Assembly: GCF_900143565.1 (NCBI RefSeq)
Contig: NZ_FREX01000004.1
Coordinates: 373,147 to 437,146 of the forward strand
Reading direction: 5' to 3'
DNA from: Pseudovibrio sp. Alg231-02
GTDB lineage: Bacteria; Pseudomonadota; Alphaproteobacteria; Rhizobiales; Stappiaceae
DNA length: 64,000 nt
The notes beneath the pieces were generated by a model. That model saw only the letters and a list, made by a program, of their open reading frames with translations. It did not search any database and was not told the DNA's origin. Made by a program: the position numbers and the translations under genes. Below, piece after piece: positions 8,701-15,814 of the stretch. Position 1 is the first letter of the stretch. Each line of letters begins with the position of its first letter.

Positions 8701-9342
8701 GCGACTTGCTCCCAAAACCATCTGGATAAGATAGTCAAGCTGACACTCATGCTCCCGACATATTGTCAGTTTGCCCGCATTGTTGCCGTCAAAGTGCCAA
8801 GGAAGTAGTCACTTGACCTCCCATCTGCCCAAAAAACCATCAAGCAAACAAAGAGATACATTTAAGTGATTATCAATAATTCACTTTAGCACTATACAAT
8901 AATTACTGGTTATGTATTGTCATATTAAATAGATAAAACCCATATAATCATAAAAACAGATTTTCACATCAATAAATACAACAAAATTAAAATCACTAAA
9001 TCAAATTACGGAAACAAACTACTTATATGATGATGAGCAATCAAATTATTCATCCAAACCGCAAATTAATTTACTTATTGCGGCGGAATCGAACTTCGCT
9101 ATACGAAAGAGATCAGGAGCTCAGCGTCCAGCCCGGCAACATGACCGGACATACACCTCTCGGGAGGACTGGCCTTCAAAAGTAGGCTTGGTCTGACTGC
9201 AGAGATATCGTAGGGTGATAGCAGGGCATACCCGTTTAGCGGGTGCCAGCACACTAGCCCAAAGCCAACGGCTGAGCATAGTTATTGTCCTTTTCAGAGC
9301 CGAATACGTTCAAGAAACTCTTTTCTTATTGGAAGGAAAAGG
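8701..9342. other. 642-base intergenic region with a very AT-rich tract
   Basis: No credible gene is seen. Bases about 8855-9080 are strikingly AT-rich (long A/T runs, few G/C) compared with neighbours. Bases about 9080-9290 return to mixed composition and contain several hairpins. The region separates the amino-acid transport block from tdaA and may mark the left edge of an acquired tda segment, or hold the tdaA promoter with UP-like elements and a long leader. Confidence 0.6.
9085..9290 (+). ncRNA. Candidate structured leader upstream of tdaA
   Basis: Stems visible on the plus strand include GTC-CGG/CCG-GAC (about 9127-9149), CCTC-TCGG-GAGG (about 9156-9167), a compound stem GGCA..CCCG / CGGG..TGCC (9225-9247) and AGCC-AAC-GGCT (about 9264-9274). 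It lies 50-260 bases before the tdaA start. I could not match it to a known riboswitch consensus. It might be a 5' leader or a small RNA; the evidence is hairpin density only. Confidence 0.3.
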
Positions 9343-10275
9343 ATGGACATTCATCAACTCAAAACCTTCGTGACGGTCGCGCGCGAAGGCAGCATAACCA
9401 AAGCTTCAGAATTGCTCTTTCGCAGCCAGCCAGCTGTCAGTGCGCATATCAAAAACATGGAAGAGACATTGGGATTAACGCTCTTCCAACGGACACCCCG
9501 TGGAATGGCGGTCACCCCCGACGGACAACGCCTCCTCACGGAAGCACATCAGTTGCTGGACCGGCACCAGAAGTTTCTGGAGGAAGCATCGCGGTTACGC
9601 GGAAGTCTTGCAGGCAATTTGACCCTCGGCGCTGGCCGCAACTCAAGCACAGGCGTTGTAAGCAATCTGCTTGCGGCCATGTCTCAGGAGTTCCCCGAGG
9701 TTGAAGTTGAGCTACAGCACCGCCCCTCTGTGAAGGTGTTGGAAGGCATTCGCAACGGCAGCCTCGACGCCGGATTTTATACGGAAACGGGCGAGGATGA
9801 CGCCGGGCTCTCCACATTGGAGATCTCCAATTTCTGCGTTTACCTCGCAGCCCCTGCGGACCTTGTGCCCGTTGCGGCTGAGGTGAACTGGAAGGCACTT
9901 GAAAACGTGCCGTGGATCTACCCAAGCGGCAATTCCTGTTGCGGGCGTGTGGCAAGGGACCTTCTGGACACGCATGGCATCAGGCCCAAGCGGGTGATCA
10001 ATGTGGATGATGAGGGGGTTACACGTGCTTTGATTGCCAGCGGTGTTGGTATCGGGCTCGTTCATGCCAACTCAACAAACCCTCAAGAGAACCAGGGCGA
10101 CATCGTCTTGCTCTCTCAGGTGCAAAAATCAGCCCGCGTGTTGTTTGCGCACCTTTCCTGCCGGAAAGAAGACCCGGTGATTGCGGCGGTTCGCTCCATT
10201 CTGGCGACAGACAATTGCACGAGCCTTTCGTTTCAGGACGACCGAACACTAGAGGCGGCGCTTATCGCCTCCTGA
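9343..10275 (+). CDS. tdaA: LysR-family activator of TDA biosynthesis (TdaA)
   Basis: This 310-residue LysR regulator has its helix-turn-helix at about residues 16-36 (SITKASELLFRSQPAVSAH) and a C-terminal effector domain. ATG 9343 follows a good AAGGA site. Identification as TdaA rests on order: the next genes encode a GST/beta-etherase-like protein, a prephenate-dehydratase-like protein, a hotdog thioesterase and an acyl-CoA-dehydrogenase-like flavoprotein, exactly tdaB-E. In roseobacters TdaA activates tda genes and has been reported to bind the tdaC promoter region. Candidate T-N11-A boxes lie before tdaB, tdaC and tdaF here. A hairpin at 10298-10333 separates it from tdaB. Confidence 0.85.
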   Translation: MDIHQLKTFVTVAREGSITKASELLFRSQPAVSAHIKNMEETLGLTLFQRTPRGMAVTPDGQRLLTEAHQLLDRHQKFLEEASRLRGSLAGNLTLGAGRNSSTGVVSNLLAAMSQEFPEVEVELQHRPSVKVLEGIRNGSLDAGFYTETGEDDAGLSTLEISNFCVYLAAPADLVPVAAEVNWKALENVPWIYPSGNSCCGRVARDLLDTHGIRPKRVINVDDEGVTRALIASGVGIGLVHANSTNPQENQGDIVLLSQVQKSARVLFAHLSCRKEDPVIAAVRSILATDNCTSLSFQDDRTLEAALIAS

Positions 10276-10297
10276 CACTTTCAAAAGAACCAGATTT

Positions 10298-10333
10298 GCA
10301 AGACTTCAGCTCAGCAATGGGCTGAAGTCTTGC
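10298..10333 (+). terminator. Strong hairpin between tdaA and tdaB
   Basis: GCAAGACTTCAGC (10298-10310) pairs perfectly with GCTGAAGTCTTGC (10321-10333) around a 10-base loop. A T-run is absent, so termination may be Rho-assisted or the hairpin may protect the tdaA message. Confidence 0.5.
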
Positions 10334-10392
10334 ACCCTGCTTTCCAGTTGGGCGGATGGCTGCTCTGCCCAGTTGGCGTTAAAGACAAAAAC

Positions 10393-10409
10393 AATCCGGA
10401 ATACTGAGG
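10393..10409. promoter_or_regulatory. Candidate TdaA box upstream of tdaB (degenerate)
   Basis: AATCCG-GAATA-CTGAGG keeps the intact right half of the CTCAG-N5-CTGAG palindrome and the T-N11-A spacing (T10395, A10407). It lies 49 bases before the tdaB start, followed at once by a T-rich stretch. The left half is poor, so this is tentative. Confidence 0.4.
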
Positions 10410-10457
10410 AATTTTTTAGCGCAAACTCATTGTTTAATTCTCATCGGGAGAAGCCAC

Positions 10458-11156
10458 ATGCAAAGACTTCTTTACAGCCTCAGCGGAGCCTCCGGGCAAC
10501 ATTACTCACCGCATGTCTGGAAAATTATGATGTCCCTGAAGCACAAGGGCCTCGATTTTGATCTGAAGCCGGTTTTCTTTGGCGACATTTCCAATATTGA
10601 AGACGGATCTTTCACCAGCGTTCCTGTGCTCAACGACCAAGGCAAGCTTTTAGGTGATAGTTTTGAGATCGCCGAGTATCTGGAAGACACCTATCAGGAC
10701 GCACCCAGCTTGTTTGATGGTGCTGGCGGTCTCCAGCTTTCCCGCTTTGTGGAGAGCTACTGCAAAACCGTCCTGCACCCGACATTGGCTGTGATTGCTG
10801 TGATGGATATGTACAACATCATGAATGATGCCGACCGCGCCTACTTCCGGCCTGCACGCGAAAAACGGTTCGGAAAACCTCTCGAGGAGGTCTATGCAGG
10901 GAGAGACGCTGAACTGAGCACTTTGCCGGAGAAGTTGAACCCTGTGCGCGACCTGCTCACCAATCAGGATTGGTTCGGCGGCGAGAGAGCGATGCATGCA
11001 GATTATGTTCTGTTCGGCACCTTGCAGTGGTGCAAAGTGTGCTGCCCAGATCCAATTCTTGCTCCAAGCGACCCTGTCAATTTGTGGTTTGAACGCATGT
11101 TGGATCTTCATGATTACATGGGTCGCAAAGCTCTCAGCGAAGCTGTTGCCGCCTAG
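10458..11156 (+). CDS. tdaB: Glutathione S-transferase/beta-etherase-like protein (TdaB)
   Basis: This 232-residue cytosolic protein has an N-terminal thioredoxin-fold GST domain (residues 1-80; SPHVWKIMMSLKHKGLDF, then SVPVLNDQGKLLGDSFEIAEYLE) and a helical C-terminal domain. It is closer to the beta-etherase (LigE/F-like) GST branch than to classical GSTs. In TDA biosynthesis TdaB is required and has been proposed to add a sulfur nucleophile to the tropone ring. ATG 10458 has a GGGAGAAG ribosome site. A rho-independent terminator follows directly, so tdaB appears to be its own transcription unit. Confidence 0.82.
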   Translation: MQRLLYSLSGASGQHYSPHVWKIMMSLKHKGLDFDLKPVFFGDISNIEDGSFTSVPVLNDQGKLLGDSFEIAEYLEDTYQDAPSLFDGAGGLQLSRFVESYCKTVLHPTLAVIAVMDMYNIMNDADRAYFRPAREKRFGKPLEEVYAGRDAELSTLPEKLNPVRDLLTNQDWFGGERAMHADYVLFGTLQWCKVCCPDPILAPSDPVNLWFERMLDLHDYMGRKALSEAVAA

Positions 11157-11198
11157 CGCTGTCTATATTTCGCGCAACTCCAAATTACTAAGCCCTTC

Positions 11199-11234
11199 AG
11201 AAGGCATCGCATTTTTTTGCGGTGCCTTCTTTTT
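11199..11234 (+). terminator. Rho-independent terminator after tdaB
   Basis: AGAAGGCATCGCA (11199-11211) pairs with TGCGGTGCCTTCT (11218-11230), with one T-G pair, around a T-rich loop, and TTTT follows. This is a textbook terminator 42 bases after the tdaB stop codon. Confidence 0.85.
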
Positions 11235-11571
11235 ATGCAACCGCCTGTATTATCAATAATTTAGAAGCAATAACTTCCGCTGAGGCATTCCTCATCTATC
11301 CTGAGGGAAGCCATCAGTTTTTTCAGCTTGTTCAAAGCAAACCTTTCCGGCTCCATAGGGTCACACGAAAAAATATTACTGGACGCGAGGAACAAATTTC
11401 ACCTCAAAACCGGCAGAGCAAACGGAGATTTATCGGAGTCTGCGCGTGCTACCGCTCTGCCCATGCATAAGAACAACGACAAGCCAACGCAGTTTGTCAG
11501 GGGAGCGCCTCGCGCAAATCCTGCATCGGCATTTTTCAGTCTTTCTTCCCAAGTGAAGGATCAGAGAATTT
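11235..11571 (+). other. tdaC promoter region
   Basis: These 337 bases between the tdaB terminator and the tdaC start hold no credible gene. They contain a candidate TdaA box (11290-11306) near the upstream end, and no second terminator. A transcript starting just after the box would carry a leader of about 200 bases or more before tdaC. Confidence 0.55.
11290..11306. promoter_or_regulatory. Candidate TdaA box upstream of tdaC
   Basis: CCTCAT-CTATC-CTGAGG matches the CCTCAG-N5-CTGAGG palindrome in all but one base and keeps T-N11-A (T11292, A11304). A further CTGAGG half-site lies directly upstream at 11280-11285. TdaA has been reported to bind the tdaC promoter region in a roseobacter, which agrees with this position. 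Confidence 0.6.
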
Positions 11572-12222
11572 ATGGATGCACATATTGAAGCCTCGGACTA
11601 TTTGGCCAAAGGAACAGCCCCACTGTCCTTTGATTGGGTCCGGCAAGTTCACACTCTGGGGCCGACTGGTACGAACTGCGAAAGAGCAGCTCTGACATGG
11701 GTACAGCGTCACTGCAAAAACGCCGAGGTCTTTCTTCACCCGACCATGGAAATTGCAGCCGAAGCCGTTGCTCAATGCCGCAAGTCCGTTTTGCTGAGTG
11801 TCGTCGCCTACCCGCATCTTCATTCAATTATTTACGAGCACATCGGCCAACTGAAACTGATGGACGTGTTCATCATGAACACCGACAACATGGTGCTGGC
11901 CTCTTCTACCGGCAAAACACCAGCCCTTTGCGCAACGCATCCGGCACCGGAAAAACTGATCCCGGCCTCTATTGAGCGCAAGTACGTCACCAGCAACGCG
12001 CAAGCCGCGGCTGTGTGCGCCAAGGGCGAGGCTGATGGCTGCATCACCACGCTGTGCGCCGCCAACGAGTTTTCTCTGACAGTCCTGACAAAGCACGGCC
12101 CCGTGCCCATGGGCTTCACCATTCATGGTCCGTTGCAGGCCGCGACACAGACCCAACCTTCATTCACCAATGATTTTCAAAACCCCAACAGGAGGGAATT
12201 TCATGACACAGAAAGCTTATGA
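11572..12222 (+). CDS. tdaC: Prephenate-dehydratase-like protein (TdaC)
   Basis: This 216-residue protein has the periplasmic-binding-like fold of prephenate dehydratase. TLGPTGTNCERAA (about residues 28-40), HPAPEKLI, VTSNAQAA and the C-terminal PMGFTIHG align with the same segments of BacA-type prephenate decarboxylases. The TRF motif of true prephenate dehydratases is not seen, so ordinary phenylalanine synthesis is unlikely. In TDA producers tdaC is essential for TDA, with an exact step that I cannot state. It begins a tdaC-D-E operon downstream of its own promoter region, and its last 20 bases overlap tdaD. Confidence 0.82.
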   Translation: MDAHIEASDYLAKGTAPLSFDWVRQVHTLGPTGTNCERAALTWVQRHCKNAEVFLHPTMEIAAEAVAQCRKSVLLSVVAYPHLHSIIYEHIGQLKLMDVFIMNTDNMVLASSTGKTPALCATHPAPEKLIPASIERKYVTSNAQAAAVCAKGEADGCITTLCAANEFSLTVLTKHGPVPMGFTIHGPLQAATQTQPSFTNDFQNPNRREFHDTESL

Positions 12223-12637
12223 AACACCAATCGATATCCGCTACCGCGATACAGATTCAATGGGTCATGTAAGCAGCCCGATCTACTACGATTACATGCA
12301 GTCCGCTTATCTGGAATACATGCATGATCTGCTCAAGCTGCCAAAGTCTGAAAAGCTGCCGCACATCATGGTAAAAACCTCTTGCGACTACGTTTCTCAG
12401 GCTCTTTACGGCGACCATCTGGTTGTGTTGAGCCGTGTGACAAAGTTTGGCGGCAAGAGCTTTGAGATGCAGCATGAAATGCGTCTTGGTGATGCAGATG
12501 GCCGCGTGGTTGCCAATGCAGCTTCCACTCACGTGATGTTTGATTACGAAAAGCAGGCAACCTATCCGGTGCCGGATGAGTTCAAGACTGCGGTTGCAGC
12601 TCTGCAAGAACCTGCCGCTCTTCATCAGCCAGCTTAA
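12203..12637 (+). CDS. tdaD: Hotdog-fold acyl-CoA thioesterase (TdaD)
   Basis: This 144-residue 4HBT-family thioesterase has the signature RYRDTDSMGHVSSPIYYDYM near the N-terminus, where the first Asp is the usual catalytic residue. It would hydrolyse a CoA thioester in the TDA pathway. ATG 12203 follows a strong GGAGG site located inside the end of tdaC; the overlap of 20 bases implies translational coupling. An upstream in-frame start would extend into tdaC coding and is rejected. Confidence 0.85.
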   Translation: MTQKAYETPIDIRYRDTDSMGHVSSPIYYDYMQSAYLEYMHDLLKLPKSEKLPHIMVKTSCDYVSQALYGDHLVVLSRVTKFGGKSFEMQHEMRLGDADGRVVANAASTHVMFDYEKQATYPVPDEFKTAVAALQEPAALHQPA

Positions 12638-12669
12638 GATCCGTCACTTTTGAAATCTGGAGATCTCTG

Positions 12670-13866
12670 ATGGATCTACAATGGAATGAACGTCAACAGG
12701 CTCTGCGAGCAAAGTATGCTCAAATTGGCAGCCAGATTGACCACTCAGAGCTTCACGCTGGCAAGCAGGCATTTGATCAGGACACATGGGACCGGCTTTT
12801 AGAAGCCGGTCTCTGGAAGATCATCGTCCCGGTTGAGTACGGCGGTGCAGGCACCAACTGGTGGGACTTTACCGCTGCTCTGGAAGGTCTTGCATGTTCT
12901 GTGCGCACGCCGGGTATTCTGCTTTCTGTCATCGCACAGGCAGGCATGGTTCATGCACTCAACCTGTTCGGCACGGAAGCGCAGAAGAAGGATTATCTTG
13001 GCCGTATCCTGAAAGGGAAGCTCAGCGCAACTGCGATTGCGGACCCTGATACGGGCACAGATGTGCGCTCCACCTCCTCTGTGCTGACACCGGGACCAAA
13101 TGAGACGTTCATGCTCAATGGTGCCAAGTACAACATTGCTCATGCGCCCGTGGCGGATTTCACGCTTGTCGTGTGCAAGCTGGATGGTCATGCACGTGAC
13201 GGTATCTCGCTCATTTTGCTGGATGCAGGCACCAAGGGCCTTGAAGTTGGCGACTACGACCAAAAGCTCGGCAATCTGGATTTGCCAACCGGGCCGATGA
13301 AGTTCACCAATATCCCGCTGCATTACGGCGACTTGCTTGGCATTCCCGGCAAGGGCCTGCGCAACCTGATCACCTTCGTCTCCCTCGGCAGACTGTATTA
13401 CGGTCTGGTTTCGGCATGGATGATTGAACCGATGCTGAAGGAAGCGATGCGCTACGCTCAGGAGCGTCAGACCTTCGAAGTGCCGGTGCTTGAGTTCCAG
13501 TACGTGCAGAAGAAGCTCACCGACATGCGCATCTCCGCAGAATCCGCCAAGTGGACGGCCTATGGCGCACTCCAGCAGCTTCTGTCCGGCGCACCGGAAG
13601 CCGGCATGACCTGCTCCATTGCCAAGTTGGTTGGGGCTGAAGCGATCACCAGTGGCGCGATCGACTTGCTCAAGCTCTACGGCACCAAAGGCTATCATCA
13701 GGGTGAGGTTTCGACCTTCCTGCGTGATGCACTGGCGTTTTGCGCTGTGGGTGGCACTGAGGAAATGCACCGCCGCAACATCATCAGTCAGATGAAACGG
13801 CTGGAGGCGAAAGCGGCAAAAGAAGCAACGCCCGTGCGCGAAGAACGCTTGCTTGAAACAGCATGA
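12670..13866 (+). CDS. tdaE: Acyl-CoA-dehydrogenase-like flavoprotein (TdaE)
   Basis: This 398-residue flavoprotein has the three-domain acyl-CoA dehydrogenase fold: N-terminal helices (about 1-120), a beta domain with ATAIADPDTGTDVRS, and C-terminal helices with LLKLYGTKGYHQ and GGTEEMHRRN. In the TDA pathway TdaE is known as an unusual flavin oxygenase. It acts on a seven-membered-ring CoA ester derived from phenylacetate catabolism and removes CoA oxidatively while oxidising the ring to a tropone. It starts 33 bases after tdaD with a GGAG site. A GC-rich hairpin follows the gene before tdaR1. Confidence 0.87.
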   Translation: MDLQWNERQQALRAKYAQIGSQIDHSELHAGKQAFDQDTWDRLLEAGLWKIIVPVEYGGAGTNWWDFTAALEGLACSVRTPGILLSVIAQAGMVHALNLFGTEAQKKDYLGRILKGKLSATAIADPDTGTDVRSTSSVLTPGPNETFMLNGAKYNIAHAPVADFTLVVCKLDGHARDGISLILLDAGTKGLEVGDYDQKLGNLDLPTGPMKFTNIPLHYGDLLGIPGKGLRNLITFVSLGRLYYGLVSAWMIEPMLKEAMRYAQERQTFEVPVLEFQYVQKKLTDMRISAESAKWTAYGALQQLLSGAPEAGMTCSIAKLVGAEAITSGAIDLLKLYGTKGYHQGEVSTFLRDALAFCAVGGTEEMHRRNIISQMKRLEAKAAKEATPVREERLLETA

Positions 13867-13876
13867 TTTGATGCAG

Positions 13877-13913
13877 GCCCCGATATTGCCGGGGCTTTGC
13901 ACTCTTTTGCATT
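13877..13913 (+). terminator. Hairpin between tdaE and tdaR1
   Basis: GCCCCG (13877-13882) pairs with CGGGGC (13890-13895) over a 7-base loop, followed by TTTGCACTCTTTTGC. It could be a partial terminator that sets lower expression of the resistance genes, or leave them partly independent. Confidence 0.5.
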
Positions 13914-13927
13914 TACAGGAGACTTTT

Positions 13928-14476
13928 ATGGAATTCGCCAAAGTCGCATTAGCGGCCACTCTTCTGGCAGCAACAACCGCCGCTCCCACTCTGGCAAAGA
14001 ATGGTGTTAAGCGTGTGCCAACCAAGATCGATTGGCAAGCAGCCAAAATCGCTGCAAAGCGGTCACTCGCGCGGGACCCAGCCGCCGTGGAAAAGTTCGT
14101 CACCGCTACAACTGGCAAGCTCAGTTACATTGAGCTGCCTGTCCTGATTTTCGGCAGTGATGCGAAGATGGAGACGCCACAGTTCGGAAGCCAGAACTCA
14201 TCCTATGCTGCGTTTTACACTCTGGAAGGCGCGCAGATCAGCATTCTGGGGTCTCACAATGTGCTGACTGGAACGGAAGATCTCACCGAGCATCATAAGG
14301 CAACTGCGCATGAATCCATCGGCAACGGGGCAGACTACAATCTGAACCGCTACGGGGCGCATTACACAATCCGCCTGACCTGCGACAACCCGATCAAAGA
14401 CACGCGCTGCCGTAAGCCTGATTTTCTTCAAAGCGTCGTTCAGACCCTCCTTGTTGTGAATGGAGCAAACCAATGA
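13928..14476 (+). CDS. tdaR1: Secreted protein, probable TDA-resistance protein TdaR1
   Basis: This 182-residue protein has a clear signal peptide (MEFAKVALAATLLAATT-APTLA) and no other membrane segment, so it is probably periplasmic. No enzymatic motif is recognised; two cysteines near the C-terminus (TCDNPIKDTRC) may form a disulfide. ATG 13928 follows an AGGAG site. It sits between tdaE and a secreted M23 peptidase, with a 4-base overlap (ATGA) to the latter. Position and partners match the three-gene resistance set tdaR1-R3 reported downstream of tdaE in TDA producers. The name is therefore assigned by context, not by a known fold. Confidence 0.65.
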   Translation: MEFAKVALAATLLAATTAAPTLAKNGVKRVPTKIDWQAAKIAAKRSLARDPAAVEKFVTATTGKLSYIELPVLIFGSDAKMETPQFGSQNSSYAAFYTLEGAQISILGSHNVLTGTEDLTEHHKATAHESIGNGADYNLNRYGAHYTIRLTCDNPIKDTRCRKPDFLQSVVQTLLVVNGANQ

Positions 14477-15144
14477 TGCGATTTATCTATCTCTGTCTGG
14501 CCCTGACCTTTGGCTTCTCCGCCCACGCAGATGACAGCTCCCGCTTTATGCAACCGGGTGACCTGATTGCAGACACCGGAAAAGGTGTTGCAAGCCATGC
14601 CATCTTTTTCCCAAACATGCGGTTTCCGGTGGAATCCGGCCCAGCCTATGCCAACTCTCACGCTTATGCACCAGGTGGCTTCAAAGCTGACGGCGGGTCC
14701 GAGTGTGATCCGGTGAACTATTCCTACCCATGGCGCGATAACTTTTGCGAGTTCCGCAGGGCTGACCTGCCAGTTTGCGCGTCTGGCGGCCATCAGGGGC
14801 AGGACATTCGGCCGGCATCATGTGAAGCCAGCAAGCACTGGGCCGTTGCAGCAGAAGACGGCATTGTTGCCCATGTAGGTCGTTTTGGTGTGACCATCCA
14901 GAGCGCTACCGGCACGTTGTATCGTTATGTGCATTTAGACATGGCCACTCTGCAGGTGAAGCCAATGGACAAGATTGTCCGCGGCAACCGCATTGGCAAG
15001 ATCTCCAACAACTGGCTTGGGCCGCTACCAATCCATCTGCATTTCGATGCAAAAGACACGGTGTTGCTGAACGGGGAACCGAAATCAGTGTTCCTGCCGC
15101 CTTACACCAGTCTCGTGGCATCCTATCAATTGATTATGGATTGA
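14473..15144 (+). CDS. tdaR2: Secreted M23-family metallopeptidase, probable TdaR2
   Basis: This 223-residue exported protein has a signal peptide ending near SAHA and a LytM/M23 fold. Zinc ligands are visible as GHQGQD (H-x3-D) and HLHFD (H-x-H). Such enzymes cut peptidoglycan cross-bridges; whether this copy is an active endopeptidase or a regulator is unknown. It overlaps tdaR1 by ATGA, so the two are translated together. In the TDA context it fits tdaR2. A link between cell-wall or periplasmic remodelling and protection against a proton-carrying antibiotic is an inference. Confidence 0.7.
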   Translation: MMRFIYLCLALTFGFSAHADDSSRFMQPGDLIADTGKGVASHAIFFPNMRFPVESGPAYANSHAYAPGGFKADGGSECDPVNYSYPWRDNFCEFRRADLPVCASGGHQGQDIRPASCEASKHWAVAAEDGIVAHVGRFGVTIQSATGTLYRYVHLDMATLQVKPMDKIVRGNRIGKISNNWLGPLPIHLHFDAKDTVLLNGEPKSVFLPPYTSLVASYQLIMD

Positions 15145-15165
15145 TCAGCTGAGATTTGATCACAG

Positions 15166-15195
15166 AGGGCGCCTTTCACGGTGCCCTTTGTGCTT
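15166..15195 (+). terminator. Hairpin between tdaR2 and tdaR3
   Basis: AGGGCGCC (15166-15173) pairs with GGTGCCCT (15180-15187), one G-T pair included, followed by a broken T-rich stretch (TTGTGCTTTTC). A leaky terminator or attenuator is plausible. Confidence 0.45.
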
Positions 15196-15224
15196 TTCAA
15201 TGTTCTCCTGAAAAGGGAAAAGAA

Positions 15225-15776
15225 ATGAAAGATATTCTCTGGGTCTTTGGCTACGGCTCACTCATCTGGCACCCCGGCTTTGAACCTGTTGAGCAAGTGC
15301 CCGCCCGTCTTGATGGCTGGAAACGCCGGTTCTGCCTGTGCTCGCTGCGCTATCGCGGCACATTTGAAAAACACGGCCTGGTTCTGGCGCTGGATGCAGC
15401 ACCCGATGCTTATTGCAGCGGTGTGGCTTTGGGTATTCCTCGCGATGGACAGGAGAAGGTGCTGGAAGACCTGCGCAAACGAGAGCTGTTCAATCCGGCG
15501 TATAGAGAAATCATCACCACGCTTAAACTACAGGATGGCCGCGAAGTTGAGGCCCTGACCTATGTGGTCAACCGCGAGCATGAGCAATACGGTCAGTTCA
15601 ATGCCGAAGAACAAGCGCAGATCATCGCGACCGCTGCAGGTGAGCGAGGCCCGAACTGCGACTACCTCTGGAACACCGCAGACCACCTGACCGAACTCGG
15701 CATCGCAGATCCAGATCTGGACTGGCTTTCGGACCGCGTGCGTTCAATTCGGTCGAGTGCAGCAGCCCCAGCCTAA
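15225..15776 (+). CDS. tdaR3: ChaC-type gamma-glutamylcyclotransferase, probable TdaR3
   Basis: This 183-residue cytosolic enzyme has the family signature VFGYGSLIW at residues 7-15 and a likely catalytic glutamate in RKRELFN. ChaC enzymes convert glutathione to 5-oxoproline and Cys-Gly. A gamma-glutamylcyclotransferase gene in the tda cluster (tdaR3) has been reported to give TDA resistance, explained by the gamma-glutamyl cycle acting as a proton sink against this proton-antiporter antibiotic. ATG 15225 has a purine-rich site. The gene ends before a strong bidirectional terminator. Confidence 0.82.
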   Translation: MKDILWVFGYGSLIWHPGFEPVEQVPARLDGWKRRFCLCSLRYRGTFEKHGLVLALDAAPDAYCSGVALGIPRDGQEKVLEDLRKRELFNPAYREIITTLKLQDGREVEALTYVVNREHEQYGQFNAEEQAQIIATAAGERGPNCDYLWNTADHLTELGIADPDLDWLSDRVRSIRSSAAAPA

Positions 15777-15781
15777 ACAAA

Positions 15782-15814
15782 CCAGCACGTTGCCAAAACG
15801 TGCTGGCTCTTTTT
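15782..15814. terminator. Bidirectional terminator between tdaR3 and the ABC operon
   Basis: CCAGCACGTT (15782-15791) pairs perfectly with AACGTGCTGG (15797-15806), followed by CTCTTTTT. It serves tdaR3 on the plus strand and touches the stop codon of the converging ABC ATPase gene. Confidence 0.9.

Noticed and set aside
9085..9290. Cobalamin, TPP or SAM riboswitch upstream of tdaA
   Set aside because: The conserved core words of these classes could not be found; only generic hairpins are visible, so it is kept as an unnamed candidate.
12799..14118. A 439-codon open frame on the minus strand
   Set aside because: It is antisense to tdaE and tdaR1, has Cys/His/Arg-rich composition typical of a shadow frame, and shows no motif.
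14129..14146. CTCAG-N5-TTGAG sequence resembling the TdaA box
   Set aside because: It lies inside the tdaR1 coding region and the right arm is not CTGAG.
15225..15776. General glutathione-turnover ChaC gene unrelated to TDA
   Set aside because: Its place directly after the tda genes and the known tdaR3 role make a TDA-resistance role more likely, though not proved.
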